DNA of 64,000 bases. It comes from Candidatus Latescibacterota bacterium (GTDB taxonomy: Bacteria; Latescibacterota; MWCZ01). Made by a program: the position numbers and the translations under genes. The stretch spans positions 382,372 through 446,371 of the forward strand of contig JAKJDF010000002.1 in NCBI GenBank assembly GCA_022706085.1. Direction: 5' to 3'. This document shows, in pieces, positions 1 through 8,613 of the stretch (positions are counted from its first letter, which is position 1; every line of letters begins with the position of its first letter). The notes beneath the pieces were generated by a model. It worked only from the letters and a program-made list of their open reading frames with translations. It was not told the origin of the DNA and did no database searches.

Positions 1-1
1 G

Positions 2-13
2 AAAAAAAAAAAA
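2..13 (-). terminator. T-rich tract after the first operon
   Basis: On the minus strand a run of 12 T residues begins 8 bases after the stop codon of the last gene of the operon (stop at 21). Such a tract suits an intrinsic terminator, but I see only a weak 5-bp stem (ACGTG/CACGT) ahead of it, so the call is tentative. Confidence 0.3.
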
Positions 14-20
14 CGGGGCT

Positions 21-713
21 TCACGTGCTGGTCTGGAAGGTTCTCCACGTAAGTCGATAAATAATAAGGGGAATAGCTTCGTTTTCCGCCCGGCGATGGA
101 AGGTTTGCAGGCGGAAGCCCCGGAATGTCGCCGCACCTGCGAAATCCCGTGCGGTCACCCGTTCCGGGTCAACCACGATCGCGGTACCTCCCGGAAGTAC
201 GGTTCGCCCCAGCATCTCCACCATGGCGGGAGTCTGCCAGCGCTCGTACAAGACGTCGGCCGCCATCACGAGGTCGAAGCGGCCGAGGTCCTGCGGAGTG
301 CGCCAGTCCACCTCCCGCGTGCGGAGAGATACGCCGTTCAGCGCCGCGTTCACGTGGAGCAGGTCCAGCGCTTCCGGATAATAATCCGTCGCGGTTACCT
401 GAGCGCCCAGATGTGCCGCGACGATGCTTGGCAGACCGAGCCCACAGCCGAGTTCCAGCACCCGCGCGTGGCGGAGCGCGGCCGCGTCCGAGGCGAGGAA
501 CTCGGCCAGTGCAACGCCGCTTGGCCACAGCTCAGCCCAGTAGGGCATCTTCTCGTCTTGTTTCCATGTGTCCGGATCAATTTCATCCACCAGCCTGTCC
601 AGGTCAGGCACCCGGTACAGGTGGTACACGTGGCCTCGGATCGTGCGATGAGTCAGAACGGCGGTCTGGTTTCCTATTTTCGGCACGGGAAAACCGGCGG
701 GGACCGTGTTCAT
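21..713 (-). CDS. Class I SAM-dependent methyltransferase (Methyltransf_16-like)
   Basis: The 230-residue protein has a Rossmann methyltransferase core. Motif I is ELGCGLGLPS near residue 88, followed by the acidic TATDYYPEAL loop and the motif FDLVMAADVLYE, which resembles the DxxY region of METTL21-type lysine/protein methyltransferases. The N-terminal stretch with PYWAELWPSGVALAEFL is also typical of that family. The substrate cannot be read from sequence; a protein lysine is the best guess. The ATG at 713 follows GGAGCAGCGC and overlaps the previous stop by four bases (ATGA), so the gene is translationally coupled as the last member of the operon. Confidence 0.8.
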   Translation of the reverse strand: MNTVPAGFPVPKIGNQTAVLTHRTIRGHVYHLYRVPDLDRLVDEIDPDTWKQDEKMPYWAELWPSGVALAEFLASDAAALRHARVLELGCGLGLPSIVAAHLGAQVTATDYYPEALDLLHVNAALNGVSLRTREVDWRTPQDLGRFDLVMAADVLYERWQTPAMVEMLGRTVLPGGTAIVVDPERVTARDFAGAATFRGFRLQTFHRRAENEAIPLIIYRLTWRTFQTST

Positions 714-1252
714 GCGCTGCTCCCGTCAAGCACAAGGTCCGCGCATGCCCACAAAGGGCTCTCTTTGTCTTCCCCGCGCGGTTTCGACGCCGCTTCCATC
801 ACGAAGAACCTGTTGCGTATCTCACAAGCCCCGTACTGCGGAACCACTCTCACTCGGGAAGTAATTTCACCCTCCACGGACACATGCGGACGCTCTTCGG
901 ATGGGGTACTCAGCTCCAGAGTCAACACCCCGGACCCGCGTGTGCCGCTTATCATCAAAGCAGCTGACAGCGTGGAGGAGGAAACTTCGAATGAGAATCC
1001 GGCCTGGGAAGCCTGGATCAGCCGGATGCGGGAGAACGGGTGGAGGCACGAGCCCGACGAAAGTGCGGGCAGGCGGACAAGCTCCGCGCTGCGTGCGGGG
1101 GCGAACACACGTACGGTGCACACGTTGTTCGCCGTGATCGCTTCCACCGTATAGAAAGCCGACTCGACGCGAGCAACATTCACCGCCCACAGAACGGACC
1201 ATTCCGGGGTTACTTCGTCAACCCGTTTTCGCGTGCGCGGTAAAAACCTCAT
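710..1252 (-). CDS. Conserved-operon hypothetical protein
   Basis: A 180-residue protein I cannot assign. It has a basic start (MRFLPRTRKR), no evident signal peptide or membrane helix, and a beta-rich middle (FSFEVSSSTLSAALMIS, SGVLTLELS). It is supported as real by its position: ATG at 1252 overlaps the stop of the preceding membrane-protein gene by four bases, and its own stop overlaps the ATG of the methyltransferase gene by four bases. A PilZ-like fold was considered because of the basic N-terminus and beta-rich body, but the expected PilZ motifs are not clear. Confidence 0.6.
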   Translation of the reverse strand: MRFLPRTRKRVDEVTPEWSVLWAVNVARVESAFYTVEAITANNVCTVRVFAPARSAELVRLPALSSGSCLHPFSRIRLIQASQAGFSFEVSSSTLSAALMISGTRGSGVLTLELSTPSEERPHVSVEGEITSRVRVVPQYGACEIRNRFFVMEAASKPRGEDKESPLWACADLVLDGSSA

Positions 1253-1818
1253 CGCGGGTTCGGTGTCTCCCCTTCCGGGCTCACACTGTTTTTCTCCGGA
1301 GACTGAGGGGGCGCGGAAGACACCGTCTCCGGGCCTTCAGCGGCTTGCTCCTTGTCCTTGCCCCACGAACGTCGCCACGCCGCCTGCTTGAGTGCTCCCG
1401 CGAACAGGACCGCGCTACCGAGGAGCAATTGAATCCACATCCAGTGCCGGTAACGATTCTGAAGGGCAGTGAAATCGGCTTTGAGCGTTTCCACCGTCGC
1501 GGCGCCGTAAGGATTTTCCATGATGCGGGAGAGCTCCTGGCTCCCATCCTGCACGACGCCTTCCGCGGATGCCTGAACGGACAGCGATTTCTTGAGAGTA
1601 TCCGCGCTGTTCTGCATCTTCGTGATGTACGGATCGAGGTTCCCGAACGAGTAGATTGCAACAATGAACATGAACACCCCGGAAAGCGATCGGAGCAGCC
1701 AGATCACCCACCATGCGAAGCTTCTCCTCGCGCGGCGTTCGAGGATGACACCGATGACGACACTGGCGAGGAGAATGAGCGCGGCACCGAAGATGTACGG
1801 ACGGGGCCTAAGAATCAT
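1249..1818 (-). CDS. DUF4149-like membrane protein, C-terminal part
   Basis: From ATG at 1818 this encodes 189 residues. There are two clear membrane helices near residues 8-24 (FGAALILLASVVIGVI) and 33-52, then a soluble stretch, a segment reading LQNRYRHWMWIQLLLG and a last helix, then a charged proline-rich tail. That layout matches the later part of DUF4149/TMEM205-like proteins (the family usually has LHxxS-type residues before the last helix). The first helix with the family's WxGG signature lies in the neighbouring frame just upstream (1815..1991), so this is probably the distal part of one frameshifted gene. Alternatively it is a separate gene coupled by the ATGA overlap at 1815-1818. 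Confidence 0.6.
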   Translation of the reverse strand: MILRPRPYIFGAALILLASVVIGVILERRARRSFAWWVIWLLRSLSGVFMFIVAIYSFGNLDPYITKMQNSADTLKKSLSVQASAEGVVQDGSQELSRIMENPYGAATVETLKADFTALQNRYRHWMWIQLLLGSAVLFAGALKQAAWRRSWGKDKEQAAEGPETVSSAPPQSPEKNSVSPEGETPNPR

Positions 1819-1991
1819 TTCCACCGCGGTTGCGGCACCGTTGGCGAGGAGCGCATGGGGTCCCCGTCGGGGGAGACACCAAGCGGAAGCCCCAGCAGCA
1901 GGCTTACCATCAGAAGGCCGCCCATCCACATTGCGACGGCAAGGTCGGAGAGCCAGTAGACTGCGGTAAGCACGATGGTCGCACCGATCAT
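1815..1991 (-). CDS. DUF4149-like membrane protein, N-terminal fragment
   Basis: ATG at 1991 opens a 58-residue reading frame whose first 37 residues form a hydrophobic helix containing AVAMWMGGLL, the WxGG pattern expected in helix 1 of DUF4149-like proteins. After about residue 40 the translation turns into non-membrane, proline-rich residues, while the alternative frame (ending at 1249) continues as a plausible DUF4149-like protein. The frame switch falls near 1857-1875, where runs of four or five C/G sit close together on either side. A one-base indel there, real or a sequencing error, would join both parts into one protein of about 245 residues. Confidence 0.5.
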   Translation of the reverse strand: MIGATIVLTAVYWLSDLAVAMWMGGLLMVSLLLGLPLGVSPDGDPMRSSPTVPQPRWK

Positions 1992-2020
1992 GGCATATCC
2001 CTCCCTCTGGCACGGACCTC

Positions 2021-3694
2021 TTACGAGACAGGAAGGTCGTCCAGACCGAATGATTCGGCCCACATGCAGGTGTGAACCGGGTCGAACGGGCGAATCTGCG
2101 ACAGCAGGTCCGCGAAGAACGCTTCCCCGTATCGAGCAACAAACGGTGCAGCAGAATATACGCGTTCCTGTGGAACCCCGCCCGGGAACACAAAACTGCT
2201 TATGCGCTCCAGCTCCGGCATGGTTTCCCGCACGCGCCGGCGAAATCCCTGATCCAGTTTCGCTTCGAGTTTGTTTACCAACCCCTGCGTTTTGATACGG
2301 GCGGAGAGAACGGCGGTATCCATCCCCGGCAACGCATTCCGCACCTCATGTTCGAGCTTTTCGTATGTCTCGTCAAGCGCCCGCCGGGTTTCGGAAATGC
2401 GGCCCCCGAGGCCGCGGCATTTCTCCCGCTCGGCAAGCGTGTGACGCCACACATCCAGCGGTTGCAACGCCTCTTCGATCGAAAGCGAACGGCTCTGAAG
2501 CCAGTTTTCGATTTCTTGCGGCACCACCGTAAAACCTGCCCGCGCGGCTACCAGCGGCATCGGTACGCGGGCCTTATCGTAAAGAGCACGCACCTGGGCC
2601 ATATACGCGATTTCGCCGGGCCCCATCACGTGCACCAGCGTGGGAAACACCGAATCGCCTGAAACGGGGCGGAATGCGGCGTTCGGACTGATACGTTCCG
2701 GCGACGCCGACGCAATTCTCTTGAATTCGGGGATGGTGTGTACTGTTGCACTTTCCCGCCAGAAGAAGCCCTGTGTCGGGGTGAAGTCTACACGCCGGCG
2801 GTTGCCGGATTCATCGTCCCAGAAAAGAAGGGTTGCCTCCGGCGCAGCGACAATCTGTGGAACGTACCCCTCTGCCCGGACGTATGAGCTTTGCTCGACG
2901 AATGCCTCGCGAAATCCCACAGGATCAGAACTGCACCGCGAAAAAAGCGGCTGGAGAAGGGCTTTGAACCGTCTGTCGGCGGGGTTTACGAAAATGATCC
3001 CGTGGCGACCCAGCCAGGAAACCATGAGGCGCGCAAACGCATCCACAGGGGTTGCACCCGGTGTGAAGGCTTCCCGAATCGCACCGACAACCGAGTCCCG
3101 ACCCGGCCCGCCGGGGAGCAATGAGACCGTTTCGTCCGTCCATTTCGCAATCTCGGCAATGAAACGCAGCTCCGCGACGCGGGCCGAAGGTGCCCCTGAA
3201 ACCAGTGAACGGGGAAGTTCCAGATGGTGCTGAAAACCCGTCCGTGCGGGAAATGCCACGCGTGCAACCTCTTCGTAATCGTGGTCATCCCCGGCTATCC
3301 AGAACACGGGAACGACCGGCTCCCCGAGGAGCTCTTCAAGCGTTCGTGCCCACGCAACCGCGGAGAGCGCTTTGTACACCGTGTAGAGTGGCCCGGTGAG
3401 AATGCCGGCCTGCTGACCCGTCATTACGCAGAGCGCTCCCTCCTCAAGCCTGCGCAATGCCTTCCGCGTCTCCGGCGCACAGCCCCATGATTCATTCTGA
3501 GTTCGGAGGACGGATACGAGATCGGAGCGCGGATAGTCTCTCCCGCGAATCCTGGCCGCAACCTGCCGGAGATCGGCCTCTTCGCAGGCGCTGCCTCCGT
3601 ACAACCGGCGGGCGAACTCCTTGTCCGAGATGGCCTTCCCCGCCAGTCCGCGAAGACCGACCGTCTGAAGATTACCGAGGCGTTGTGCCCTCAT
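2021..3694 (-). CDS. bshC: Bacillithiol biosynthesis cysteine-adding enzyme BshC
   Basis: The 557-residue protein carries the BshC hallmark block: MTGQQAGILTGPLYTVYKAL followed by VPVFWIAGDDHDYEEV. BshC is thought to add cysteine to glucosaminyl-malate, the last step of bacillithiol synthesis, in the cytoplasm. The length is close to the usual 530-550. The C-terminal helical segment (EKCRGLGGRISETRRALDETYEKLEHEV) fits the family's coiled coil. ATG at 3694 overlaps the stop of the upstream methyltransferase by four bases. BshA and BshB are not in this window, so the pathway is only partly visible here. Confidence 0.93.
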   Translation of the reverse strand: MRAQRLGNLQTVGLRGLAGKAISDKEFARRLYGGSACEEADLRQVAARIRGRDYPRSDLVSVLRTQNESWGCAPETRKALRRLEEGALCVMTGQQAGILTGPLYTVYKALSAVAWARTLEELLGEPVVPVFWIAGDDHDYEEVARVAFPARTGFQHHLELPRSLVSGAPSARVAELRFIAEIAKWTDETVSLLPGGPGRDSVVGAIREAFTPGATPVDAFARLMVSWLGRHGIIFVNPADRRFKALLQPLFSRCSSDPVGFREAFVEQSSYVRAEGYVPQIVAAPEATLLFWDDESGNRRRVDFTPTQGFFWRESATVHTIPEFKRIASASPERISPNAAFRPVSGDSVFPTLVHVMGPGEIAYMAQVRALYDKARVPMPLVAARAGFTVVPQEIENWLQSRSLSIEEALQPLDVWRHTLAEREKCRGLGGRISETRRALDETYEKLEHEVRNALPGMDTAVLSARIKTQGLVNKLEAKLDQGFRRRVRETMPELERISSFVFPGGVPQERVYSAAPFVARYGEAFFADLLSQIRPFDPVHTCMWAESFGLDDLPVS

Positions 3695-4470
3695 CCGGCA
3701 GTCGTTCCTGCGAGTATGAGCCGCGGGGAATCGAGCGCGTACGGCGCACCGTCGGAGTTGCCGAACACGTGAGTAACGCGCAACCCTGCTTTCGCAGCCA
3801 TTGCCATCAATTCCGGGGCAGTATACATCCTTACGGACTCCTGGTACGTGTCGTTCCGCCCGGGCCGCTCAATGGTGATTGTCTTCAGAATCCTCCCCCG
3901 CAGGAGATCAAGACGCCGCTGCTGGACCACGCGCATCTCCCCGGTTGTCCGCTCGTCACGAGGTTCGAACCGCGAGATCACGTAGTCGCGATTCATGTAG
4001 TCCATCATCCACCCGCCGCCCGTTCGGAGGTTTCCCCGAATGGCGTCAAGCACACGGGCGTTTTCCTCGTCGGTTTCGAAATACCCGAAGCTCGTGAAGA
4101 AGTTCACGACGACGTCGAAGCACCCGTTCCCTATGCACGTCCGCATGTCGGCACGCACAAACACGACCTCCAGACCGCTCGTGGACGCAGCGCTTTGTGC
4201 TGTTTCAAGGAGATCTGGAGAAAGATCAGCGCCGACAACGCGGTACCCACGCCGCGCCAGTTCGACAGAATGCCGCCCGCCGCCGCAGCAGAGATCGAGC
4301 ACTCGGGCACCGGGCGCAGGGGCAAGGGTGCGTTCCATCAGGTCGATCTGCCGCGTTGCTTCCTCCGCGTCGCGGTGTGCATACACGGCGAGGTAATCCC
4401 GCCCGAACCATTCCGCATACCAGGGAAGGGGGTGGTTACTGTTCCCGGGTGCGCTCCCCTCGTCGGTCAC
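3691..4470 (-). CDS. Class I SAM-dependent methyltransferase
   Basis: A 259-residue methyltransferase with motif I VLDLCCGGGRHSVELARRGY near residue 57, the acidic VGADLSPDLLE loop, and DVVVNFFTSFGYFETDEENA as the motif IV region. The last resembles small-molecule methyltransferases of the Methyltransf_25 group. GTG at 4470 follows GAGGGGGCAACC, a good ribosome-binding site. The gene is coupled to bshC through a four-base overlap, which suggests co-expression with thiol metabolism, but the substrate is unknown. Confidence 0.82.
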   Translation of the reverse strand: MTDEGSAPGNSNHPLPWYAEWFGRDYLAVYAHRDAEEATRQIDLMERTLAPAPGARVLDLCCGGGRHSVELARRGYRVVGADLSPDLLETAQSAASTSGLEVVFVRADMRTCIGNGCFDVVVNFFTSFGYFETDEENARVLDAIRGNLRTGGGWMMDYMNRDYVISRFEPRDERTTGEMRVVQQRRLDLLRGRILKTITIERPGRNDTYQESVRMYTAPELMAMAAKAGLRVTHVFGNSDGAPYALDSPRLILAGTTAG

Positions 4471-4482
4471 GGTTGCCCCCTC

Positions 4483-6552
4483 TTAACGCCGCGGAATCTG
4501 GACGGTAACTGTACCGACCCCCACGTTTTCGGCGCTGTCCCTCAATCTGACGGCTATGGTATAGGTTCCGGGGTCAAATGCCTCGGTCAACACCTCAAAC
4601 GCCTCCCGTTTGCCGTCGAATATGCCATCCGCGGGGAAAAACGGGCGCCATTCCCCGCTGTTCACCGAATACGCACCGTCGTTGATCGGCCCGACGGTAT
4701 CTGACCCCACACCCCTCAACACGACGGACCCGTCCGGTCGGGGAGAGGCAGTCAGTTCGCTTACCACGGGACCGGAGTAGTCAACCGGGAACGCAGCGCT
4801 TTCCCGCTCTGCGGAGAGAGCCGTCTGCCACGGATTACTCGGTTGGTCCGACGCGACTACCTTTATCACCGTCATTCCTTCGGGCGCGCCTTCCGTATCC
4901 CACACGTAGGAATTCCGCGTGAGTAATTCATCCAGCAGATGCCATGTCGTTTCGCTCACCCGTCGGAAATAGAGGGAATACACAAGCTCATCGCCGTTGG
5001 GATCGGTGACATTCCACCGCACCGACACGAGGGATCGCTTCGTGGGCGCCCCGCGCGGGGTAGTTGTCCGCGTGGTGGACGACTGATCGCTTGAGCTTTC
5101 GCCCTGTTGCGAGGAGCTCTGCGAGCCTGTCTGGGTGGACCGAACTGGCTGGACTGATACCATCGAAATCTCGGGACGCAGGTTGACCTGCAGGCTGGTC
5201 ATTCCGATGCTGGAAACCTGAGGAGAGGGTGCGTTTTCTGCCCTTGTAAGCGTCAACCGGAGTTGCGCGTACTGCGCCGCCGGGCTCTGAATCCGGTCCT
5301 GTTCTTCACCGTACAGCGGCTGCCAGGCGCTCCATTCCGTCGCGGGGTCCGACTTGTTCCCGGTGCGCGATTCGACATGTACTCTCGTGCCGGGGGGGAT
5401 GACCCCCCGTATCTCCACGCGCCCCCACTGCGCGACGTACCCGGCGTTTCTGGCAGGCGTGATGAACACGCCACGAGTCCCGGGTTTCGTCGTCAGGCGC
5501 CGGATTTTCCCGGAATTGCCCATGCCGATGAGGATTTCGCCCGACGAACGCTTCAGGAAACACGCAGGCTGGGATTCGCCGGTGTCAGCCACCCGCTGCG
5601 TTCTGCCGTCGGTGCTCAGAAGGTAGAGCACCCCGCGCGGGCCAACACCGATAAGCACGTGCGAGGAGTCGTACGGCACAGTGGAGAGCACAAGAGGGTA
5701 CGGCGCCGTCCAGAGCTTCGTCGCCGCTCCGGAAGGCTCCAGGCGGTAGACCGCGCCGGCGGGCGACCGTTCCGTGTTCTGCTCGCCGGGGTTTCTTGCT
5801 CCCGTCGCACCCACGTACACCCGCCCGTCGGGCCCGACAGCCAGCGTGTGGATCTCCCGTTCGGCCGCGGCGAACAGGAGGCGCGACCGATCGTTTTCGA
5901 TCGCGTACACAAGACCGTTCCCGTCAGTACCCGCGTAAAAACCGCCCCGCCCATCGGGAACCAGCGTCATCACGTGAGGATCGCTCGTATCGAGCACCTT
6001 GTCCACGATCTTGCCATCGCGGTCTATTTTGAGGACGATGCCGCGTGTGCCGGTGGCTGCGTACAGTGAACCGTCTCCACCGAGTTCCATATCCCAGACG
6101 TACGTTTCGCCTGTCCGGCTGAACACGTTGCCCCGGCCATCCGGAAGGATTTTGTAAATCACGCCGTCCGGCGCCGCCCCCGCGTAGATGTTGCCCTCTG
6201 GGTCAATAACAAGACTCTGGATCTGCGTCTGCGGAGTTTCAAAGAACACACGGGGCGCCTGGTTTCCGTCTTTGATGTACACACGGCCCTGATTCCCCGT
6301 CGCGGCGAAAACTCGGCCCTGCCGGTCCTCGGCGAGAGCCCACACGAACATTTCCCCGGTTTCCCCCACGTCTTCCAGCACCGGTGCAAGGCTCAGAGTT
6401 CCGTCGTCGGCCACGGAAAGGCCTTCCACGTCGCCGCTTTCCATGTCCTGCGCCGAGGAAAGGAACCACCTCTGGGGAGACACCGCGCCGCTTTCGCGAA
6501 CCGGTACCCAAAACGCGGCGATCACGAATGCGAACAGAAGCCTTCGAACCAT
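4483..6552 (-). CDS. Secreted beta-propeller protein with Ig-like C-terminus
   Basis: From ATG at 6552 (ribosome-binding site GGAGAAGAGG) it encodes 689 residues, starting with a signal peptide (MVRRLLFAFVIAAFWVPV). Residues about 60-370 hold repeated propeller strands such as GNIYAGAAPDGVIYKI, GSLYAATGTRGIVLKID and GGFYAGTDGNGLVYAIE, spaced 40-50 residues apart. A Ser/Thr/Gln-rich linker near 480-510 leads to an Ig/fibronectin-like C-terminal part (LVYSLYFRRVSETTWH and DPGTYTIAVRLRDSAENVG). It is probably exported and may bind a ligand or act as a scaffold; no catalytic motif is seen. It follows the S55 peptidase gene by 16 bases, which suggests a joint envelope role. Confidence 0.75.
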   Translation of the reverse strand: MVRRLLFAFVIAAFWVPVRESGAVSPQRWFLSSAQDMESGDVEGLSVADDGTLSLAPVLEDVGETGEMFVWALAEDRQGRVFAATGNQGRVYIKDGNQAPRVFFETPQTQIQSLVIDPEGNIYAGAAPDGVIYKILPDGRGNVFSRTGETYVWDMELGGDGSLYAATGTRGIVLKIDRDGKIVDKVLDTSDPHVMTLVPDGRGGFYAGTDGNGLVYAIENDRSRLLFAAAEREIHTLAVGPDGRVYVGATGARNPGEQNTERSPAGAVYRLEPSGAATKLWTAPYPLVLSTVPYDSSHVLIGVGPRGVLYLLSTDGRTQRVADTGESQPACFLKRSSGEILIGMGNSGKIRRLTTKPGTRGVFITPARNAGYVAQWGRVEIRGVIPPGTRVHVESRTGNKSDPATEWSAWQPLYGEEQDRIQSPAAQYAQLRLTLTRAENAPSPQVSSIGMTSLQVNLRPEISMVSVQPVRSTQTGSQSSSQQGESSSDQSSTTRTTTPRGAPTKRSLVSVRWNVTDPNGDELVYSLYFRRVSETTWHLLDELLTRNSYVWDTEGAPEGMTVIKVVASDQPSNPWQTALSAERESAAFPVDYSGPVVSELTASPRPDGSVVLRGVGSDTVGPINDGAYSVNSGEWRPFFPADGIFDGKREAFEVLTEAFDPGTYTIAVRLRDSAENVGVGTVTVQIPRR

Positions 6553-6568
6553 CCTCTTCTCCGTCGGG

Positions 6569-8356
6569 CTAACGTGGCCGCGCGAATCGGTACACCGCGA
6601 CGCTGATTTCCTGCGAACCCAGAACGTAAAGCCCCATGGGTTCCTGCGTGCGAACGAGCGGCGTTCCGAGAATAGGGCCGATTCTCCCTCCGGGAACGGC
6701 ACTCCGCATAAGTTCGAACACGCTGGGCGGAAGACTCGGCAATTCCTGATCGTCCACCGTCATTCCGATATCCCGGTTTACCACTTCAAGCGTAAGATTG
6801 TCATTACGCTCTTCGTAATTCAGGAGGCGAATCAGGTGGTCGAGATTGTCGGGAATGAAACGTCCCGGCGACCTTGCAACGGTCCAGCGTTGCGCCGCGT
6901 CGGCGCCACCCACCCTTAACGTGTACACTCCGTCAGGAGTATCCGAGGAAATCGGGAGTGAAACGGTTTTCTCAAATTGCCTTCCGAGATATGTTTGAAA
7001 AATCGCCCGGACAACAAGCGGCTCACCCGGACGAATCACCCGCCGGGGAATCTCCAGCCCCTTGATGAATGCGGCCTCTATGTTCTCCCGGAAAGAGATT
7101 TCATACACTACGCGTTCTATGCGCACCGGGGCGAAGGGATTCCTCACAAGCGCATCGATCGGTTCCCCCCCGGCCTGAGCGGCCAGCATGAGCCCCCCGA
7201 AATCCGTAAAGAAGTTCTTACGTCGCACGGGTGCCCGCCCCTCAATCTCGATGACCTGGGTCATTTCCACTGATGCGGGGATGCCCAGCGCCTCCAGATC
7301 AGAAAGGCTCGCTACGACACCGAACGTCACGAGCTGCGGCGAAAGATCGGTGTCCCTCACCACTTCATAGTGAACGACGCGTGGCTGCGGGCCTCCCGAG
7401 ATTCTGATTTCGACCGGCAACATGTCTGGTCGTTCGTTGAGAACCCCGGCAATTCCGCTCCCCCGATCCTGTCGCAAAGCTCCTACCACAGGCCCCTGTG
7501 AGGCGACCTTGTACGAAACCACCTGGCTTGGCCAGAGGAAATGCACATAGGCAAGTGACATGGGAAGGTCAACATGCCCTTTGAAGAACATTGGGTGACC
7601 GAAGCCTATCACGGTGGTGCTGTCCGCCCAGGTGACCGTCCCGATCCCGGCCACGTTTATGTCGCCGCGCACGAGGCTGACACCGAGGGACGCGCCCGGT
7701 TCGAGTTTCGCGTTTCTCAACGAGTCTGATCCGACGGCTCCGCCGCCACTCTGCAACACCGTCATTCCATACGGTTCGAGAATGTTCTGGAGGAACGCGA
7801 GAGCCCGTGCATCCGCGCCGGCGACGGCCACGGGAGTCCTGATTGGCATCATCTCTGTCCCTGAGAGTGCGCCAGTTCCCTCCAGCCGGGGAGCAGGATT
7901 CAGGAATAACCGGGCGGAACCGCTTTCCGAGGAGGCATACCGGTCCGGAGGAGGCGGGGTCATCGGCCGCGTCGGGATCTCCAGCATGCTCTCGATCGGG
8001 GTAATTCCGGCGATCGGCGATTTCGAGAATGTGCTTGTCCACGCCACGGCGCCCGCAAGCCGCCCATCCAGGTACACCGGCGAACCGCTCATCCCCTGAG
8101 CGACGCCGGTCTCCGAAAGCGGACCTCCACTGACACGCGCCACGATGGCATCCGCCGGCCCCGACTGGTTGCGCAGGACGGCGAGAACCTCCACCTGGAA
8201 CGTGTCTATCCGTACTCCGGAAAATACCGTGAGTCCGTACCCGCGCATCCCCTCATGGATTTCTCCGATTCCGATCGTGTTGGGGCGCGCCGCAGCACCC
8301 GCCGCGAAAAGACTGGCTGAAGCGAAAATCGCGATCGCCCGAACCGGTTGGAACAT
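6569..8356 (-). CDS. SpoIVB-like S55 family serine peptidase
   Basis: The 595-residue protein has a signal peptide (MFQPVRAIAIFASASLFAAG) and the S55/SpoIVB signature: GMRGYGLTVFSG, then FQVEVLAVLRNQSGPAD, then GVAQGMSGSPVYLDG. The serine in GMSGSP is the expected nucleophile. SFSKSPIAGITPI-type residues after it (FSKSPIAGITPIESMLE) are also family-conserved. In Bacillus SpoIVB is a sporulation checkpoint protease; here nothing points to sporulation, so an envelope-stress or secretion role is more likely. It is much longer than SpoIVB because of a large C-terminal domain. I chose ATG at 8356 because it gives a clean signal peptide; a TTG at 8389 in frame is possible. Confidence 0.8.
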   Translation of the reverse strand: MFQPVRAIAIFASASLFAAGAAARPNTIGIGEIHEGMRGYGLTVFSGVRIDTFQVEVLAVLRNQSGPADAIVARVSGGPLSETGVAQGMSGSPVYLDGRLAGAVAWTSTFSKSPIAGITPIESMLEIPTRPMTPPPPDRYASSESGSARLFLNPAPRLEGTGALSGTEMMPIRTPVAVAGADARALAFLQNILEPYGMTVLQSGGGAVGSDSLRNAKLEPGASLGVSLVRGDINVAGIGTVTWADSTTVIGFGHPMFFKGHVDLPMSLAYVHFLWPSQVVSYKVASQGPVVGALRQDRGSGIAGVLNERPDMLPVEIRISGGPQPRVVHYEVVRDTDLSPQLVTFGVVASLSDLEALGIPASVEMTQVIEIEGRAPVRRKNFFTDFGGLMLAAQAGGEPIDALVRNPFAPVRIERVVYEISFRENIEAAFIKGLEIPRRVIRPGEPLVVRAIFQTYLGRQFEKTVSLPISSDTPDGVYTLRVGGADAAQRWTVARSPGRFIPDNLDHLIRLLNYEERNDNLTLEVVNRDIGMTVDDQELPSLPPSVFELMRSAVPGGRIGPILGTPLVRTQEPMGLYVLGSQEISVAVYRFARPR

Positions 8357-8613
8357 TCCTGTCGGTACCTTTTTGAAACCAATGCGCAAGGGATTGACCC
8401 CGCCAAATACTGCGCGAGTGTCGTCTCAGCGTCAGATCAGGCCGGATTGTATCCGAAATATAAGGAGGAAGGTGCCCGGGGTGAATTGACTGCGGTTGTC
8501 GTCGGGAAACGCCCAATAATGTGGCATGACGAAACAACGGTTTCGGAAGTCCACTACGCCCGGGGAACGTTCGGATTCGTCAGATGAGCGAAGCCGTGAC
8601 CCGGTCGCCAGTC

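Noticed and set aside
96-1154. Long open frame on the plus strand opposite the first operon
   Set aside because: It is antisense to well-supported coupled genes, and its translation is Arg/His/Pro-rich with no family motif, as expected for a shadow frame in high-GC DNA.
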